Positions 62,197 to 64,000 of a stretch of 64,000 bases of DNA are shown piece by piece; within the stretch, counting starts at the first letter, position 1, and every line of letters begins with the position of its first letter. A program made the position numbers and the translations under genes. This DNA is from Cohnella panacarvi Gsoil 349 (GTDB lineage Bacteria; Bacillota; Bacilli; Paenibacillales; Paenibacillaceae): the NCBI RefSeq assembly GCF_000515335.1, contig NZ_KI911563.1, forward strand, positions 841,598 through 905,597, in the 5' to 3' direction. The notes below the pieces were generated by a model. The model had not been told where the DNA came from, made no database searches, and saw only the letters and a list, made by a program, of their open reading frames with translations.

Positions 62197-62339
62197 TTCG
62201 CGAGTCCCGCCGGGGATGTCGCGCGGGTTTCTCTCATATAAGTTAAAAGCTGCGTATTGTCCAAGCCAAGAATTTGCGCGCATTCCTGTACCGAGATCAA
62301 ACCTCGCCGGTAAGCGGCAATGACTTTTCGTTTGTCCAT
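62178..62339 (-). CDS. Small hypothetical protein, possible helix-turn-helix
   Basis: The 53-residue product has GGAGGG five bases before its ATG. The segment RRGLISVQECAQILGLDNTQL resembles a single helix-turn-helix, as in small DNA-binding or Fis-like proteins. It is basic and soluble. Gene sits between cheR and aroC, absent from that position in B. subtilis as far as I know. Function unknown. Confidence 0.6.
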   Translation of the reverse strand: MDKRKVIAAYRRGLISVQECAQILGLDNTQLLTYMRETRATSPAGLAKQSVRT

Positions 62340-62402
62340 TCGTTCCCTCCGTCAATCTCGATAATCGTATTATCGGTTGCAAGAGTAACGAACATACGCG
62401 GA

Positions 62403-63221
62403 TTACGTTCTTCTGTAAAAAAAAGTATCGGCGGTTTCGAGTCCGTACTGTCCCGGGGAAAAAATTTGTTCGGTGCTGCCGACGAACAGCAGTCCGCCAG
62501 GCTTGAGCGCCTGCGCGAATTTGCCGTACAGCGTATGCTTCGCGTCTTCGGTGAAGTAGATCATGACGTTGCGGCATACGATCAAATCATACTTGTCGCC
62601 GAACCGGTCGAGAAGCAGGTTCTGCTTCTGGAATTTAATCGCGCGCTTCAATTTATCGGCGACGCTCCACGCGCCTTCGGACGCTTTGAAATATTTCGCC
62701 TTGTATTCGTTCGGCACGTCGCGCAAAGAACGTTCCAGATAGCTGCCTTCCTTCGCTTTGGCAAGAACCCCGTCGTCGATATCGGTCGCCAGCAGCGACG
62801 TGCGCTCCAGCGCTCCCAGCGAATCGAGGATCATCGCGATCGTGTAAGGCTCCTCGCCCGTCGAACATGCGGCGCTCCAAATGTTCAGGCGCGCGTTCTC
62901 TTCGATCATGCGAGGAAAAAACCGATCTTTGAGCACTTGCCAGCGATTCGGATTGCGCCAAAATTCGGATACGTTGATCGTCATTCTATCCAGAAACTCG
63001 TTGCGAAGACGCGGTTCGCTCGTAATCGCCGCGAAATATGCATCGAAACTCGCGAAGCCGTTCTTCATGCGCAGCGTCGTCAACCGGCGGCGCATCTGGT
63101 TCTCCTTGTATTGCGACAAGTCGATCGACGTGAACTTCTTGATGTTCGCGACGAACCGGGCGAAGTCTTCGTCCTCGGGCATGCCGTTGATCGTTAGCGG
63201 ATTCGTTCCTCTGTCTCCCAT
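62403..63221 (-). CDS. cheR: Chemotaxis protein methyltransferase
   Basis: The ~272-residue enzyme methylates glutamates of chemoreceptors using S-adenosylmethionine. The N-terminal helical domain (IDLSQYKENQMRRRL) contacts receptors, and the catalytic domain has NIWSAACSTGEEPYTIAM (SAM loop) and IVCRNVMIYFT. I use an ATG with GAGAG eight bases upstream. Its order after ndk matches B. subtilis. Confidence 0.95.
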   Translation of the reverse strand: MGDRGTNPLTINGMPEDEDFARFVANIKKFTSIDLSQYKENQMRRRLTTLRMKNGFASFDAYFAAITSEPRLRNEFLDRMTINVSEFWRNPNRWQVLKDRFFPRMIEENARLNIWSAACSTGEEPYTIAMILDSLGALERTSLLATDIDDGVLAKAKEGSYLERSLRDVPNEYKAKYFKASEGAWSVADKLKRAIKFQKQNLLLDRFGDKYDLIVCRNVMIYFTEDAKHTLYGKFAQALKPGGLLFVGSTEQIFSPGQYGLETADTFFYRRT

Positions 63222-63244
63222 GACGCAGGCTCTCTCCCTATTCG

Positions 63245-63688
63245 TTATATCCAAGCTTGTATCGCTTTATCGTAGGAAACCAGTTCATCTTCGGAGAAAA
63301 AGATTCCAATCTCCCGCTCCGCGTTGTCGTGCGAATCCGATCCGTGAATCAAGTTGAAATTCGTATGTATCGCGAAATCGCTGCGAATCGTGCCGGGAGC
63401 GGCTTCCAGCGCGTTCGTCTTGCCGATGAGCGCGCGGCATAGCGCGACGGCTTGATCGCCTTCCCACACCATGGCGAAGACCGGTCCCGAGGTAATGAAC
63501 GCGAGCAACCGCTCGTAGAAGTCTTTGCCTTCGTGTTCGGCGTAATGCTGCTTCGCCCGTTCGGGCGATACGTTCATCAGCTTAGCCGCGACGAGCTTCA
63601 GTCCTTTGCGTTCGAACCGGGATACGATTTCGCCGATCAATCCGCGCTGCACGCCGTCGGGCTTTACCATCAAATAGGTTCTCTCCAT
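63245..63688 (-). CDS. ndk: Nucleoside diphosphate kinase
   Basis: This 147-residue kinase balances nucleoside triphosphates. [16 protein letters not shown] opens the fold, the phospho-histidine is in NLIHGSDS (about residue 115), and IGIFF ends the core. An ATG one codon upstream is equally possible. Cytosolic hexamer. Confidence 0.97.
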   Translation of the reverse strand: MERTYLMVKPDGVQRGLIGEIVSRFERKGLKLVAAKLMNVSPERAKQHYAEHEGKDFYERLLAFITSGPVFAMVWEGDQAVALCRALIGKTNALEAAPGTIRSDFAIHTNFNLIHGSDSHDNAEREIGIFFSEDELVSYDKAIQAWI

Positions 63689-63751
63689 CATTTCTCTCCT
63701 CTCTATCGCCAATCGTCGTTCGATCTTCATTTTATCACACAATTTAACGCT

Positions 63752-64000
63752 CTAATAACTTCTTTTGGCAACAAAACGGGCGATTTCGGTCAGATTACGC
63801 TTAGCCGGAATATCCGGCAAATCCTTCAACGCTTGAAGGGCTTTGTTAATATAACGGTCGGCCAGCCGTTCGGCCAGCTCCACCCCGCGGCTGGAACGGA
63901 CGAGCTTGACCGCGTTCGCCGAGCCGCCTTGTCCGTCGCTTTCGCGGATCAGACCGATCTCGTGCAGCAGCCGTTCCTTGACCGATTCGTCGGTAAGCGC
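63752..64000 (-). CDS. hepT: Heptaprenyl diphosphate synthase component II, C-terminal part
   Basis: The last 82 codons run to the window edge on the minus strand; the beginning lies outside. They are alpha-helical (SVKERLLHEIGLIRES, LAERLADRYINKALQAL) and end LTEIARFVAKRSY, as polyprenyl synthetases do (the terminal basic residues contact substrate). Position directly before ndk matches B. subtilis hepT, whose product with HepS makes the menaquinone side chain. Confidence 0.85.
   Translation of the reverse strand, partial: ALTDESVKERLLHEIGLIRESDGQGGSANAVKLVRSSRGVELAERLADRYINKALQALKDLPDIPAKRNLTEIARFVAKRSY

Overview
The window comes from the chromosome of a Gram-positive, endospore-forming member of the Bacillales, most likely a Paenibacillaceae such as Cohnella or Paenibacillus. 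This rests on moderately high GC, bacillithiol genes (bshA, bshB1), a menaquinol:cytochrome c reductase (qcrABC) with a split cytochrome b, YesM/YesN-type and LplA/LplB/YtcP-type sugar-uptake genes, and gene order. Almost everything is on the minus strand. Read in transcription order (from 64000 downward) it follows the Bacillus subtilis order hepT-ndk-cheR-aroC-aroB-aroH-trpEDCFBA-hisC-tyrA-...-ypiF-qcrABC-ypjA-ypjB-ypjC-ypjD-dapB-mgsA-bshB1-bshA-cca-birA-panBCD-dinG-...-tseB(ypmB)-...-asnS-dnaD. The genus is inference; the synteny is compared from memory of the B. subtilis map.

Layout from high to low coordinates. 64.0-49.4 kb is the aromatic amino acid supraoperon: chorismate synthesis, then tryptophan, then hisC and tyrA. 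It is interrupted between aroH and trpE by a small endonuclease-like gene and a seven-copy 51-bp tandem repeat. The trpE leader carries six GAG triplets at exact 5-nt spacing, which is a TRAP binding site, followed by an intrinsic terminator. 49.4-48.6 kb is a long AT-rich intergenic region holding a candidate 70-75 nt small RNA whose consensus promoter is flanked and overlapped by two CcpA cre boxes. 48.6-44.5 kb has an ECF sigma/zinc-finger anti-sigma pair, a histidine phosphatase and small conserved genes. 44.3-39 kb is qcrABC and ypjA-D. 39-33 kb has dapB, mgsA, bacillithiol synthesis, CCA-adding enzyme and BirA. 32.8-24.2 kb is a pantothenate operon with an attenuator-like leader, running on through dinG, rex, mtaD and tseB with stop/start overlaps.

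24.1-10.2 kb is an accessory carbohydrate cassette: an FAD oxidoreductase (plus strand), a YesN/YesM two-component system, an Lpl-type ABC importer, a GH38 alpha-mannosidase, an unassigned barrel-like protein and an SGNH esterase. 9.9-7.9 kb has a short FtsH-like membrane AAA protease coupled to a small membrane protein. 7.8-6.0 kb has a second ECF sigma/anti-sigma pair. 5.9-1.7 kb holds a 3-hydroxyacyl-CoA dehydrogenase coupled to acetate kinase, then asnS-dnaD. 1-1.6 kb (plus strand) is the end of a methionine-salvage operon (mtnW-mtnX-mtnB), which converges on dnaD.

Main points of interest are the CcpA-flanked small RNA candidate, the TRAP leader (which predicts an mtrB gene just outside the window), the panB leader, the tandem repeats, and the mannosidase locus with its unassigned partner. 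No tRNA, rRNA, CRISPR array, phage or complete IS element was seen.
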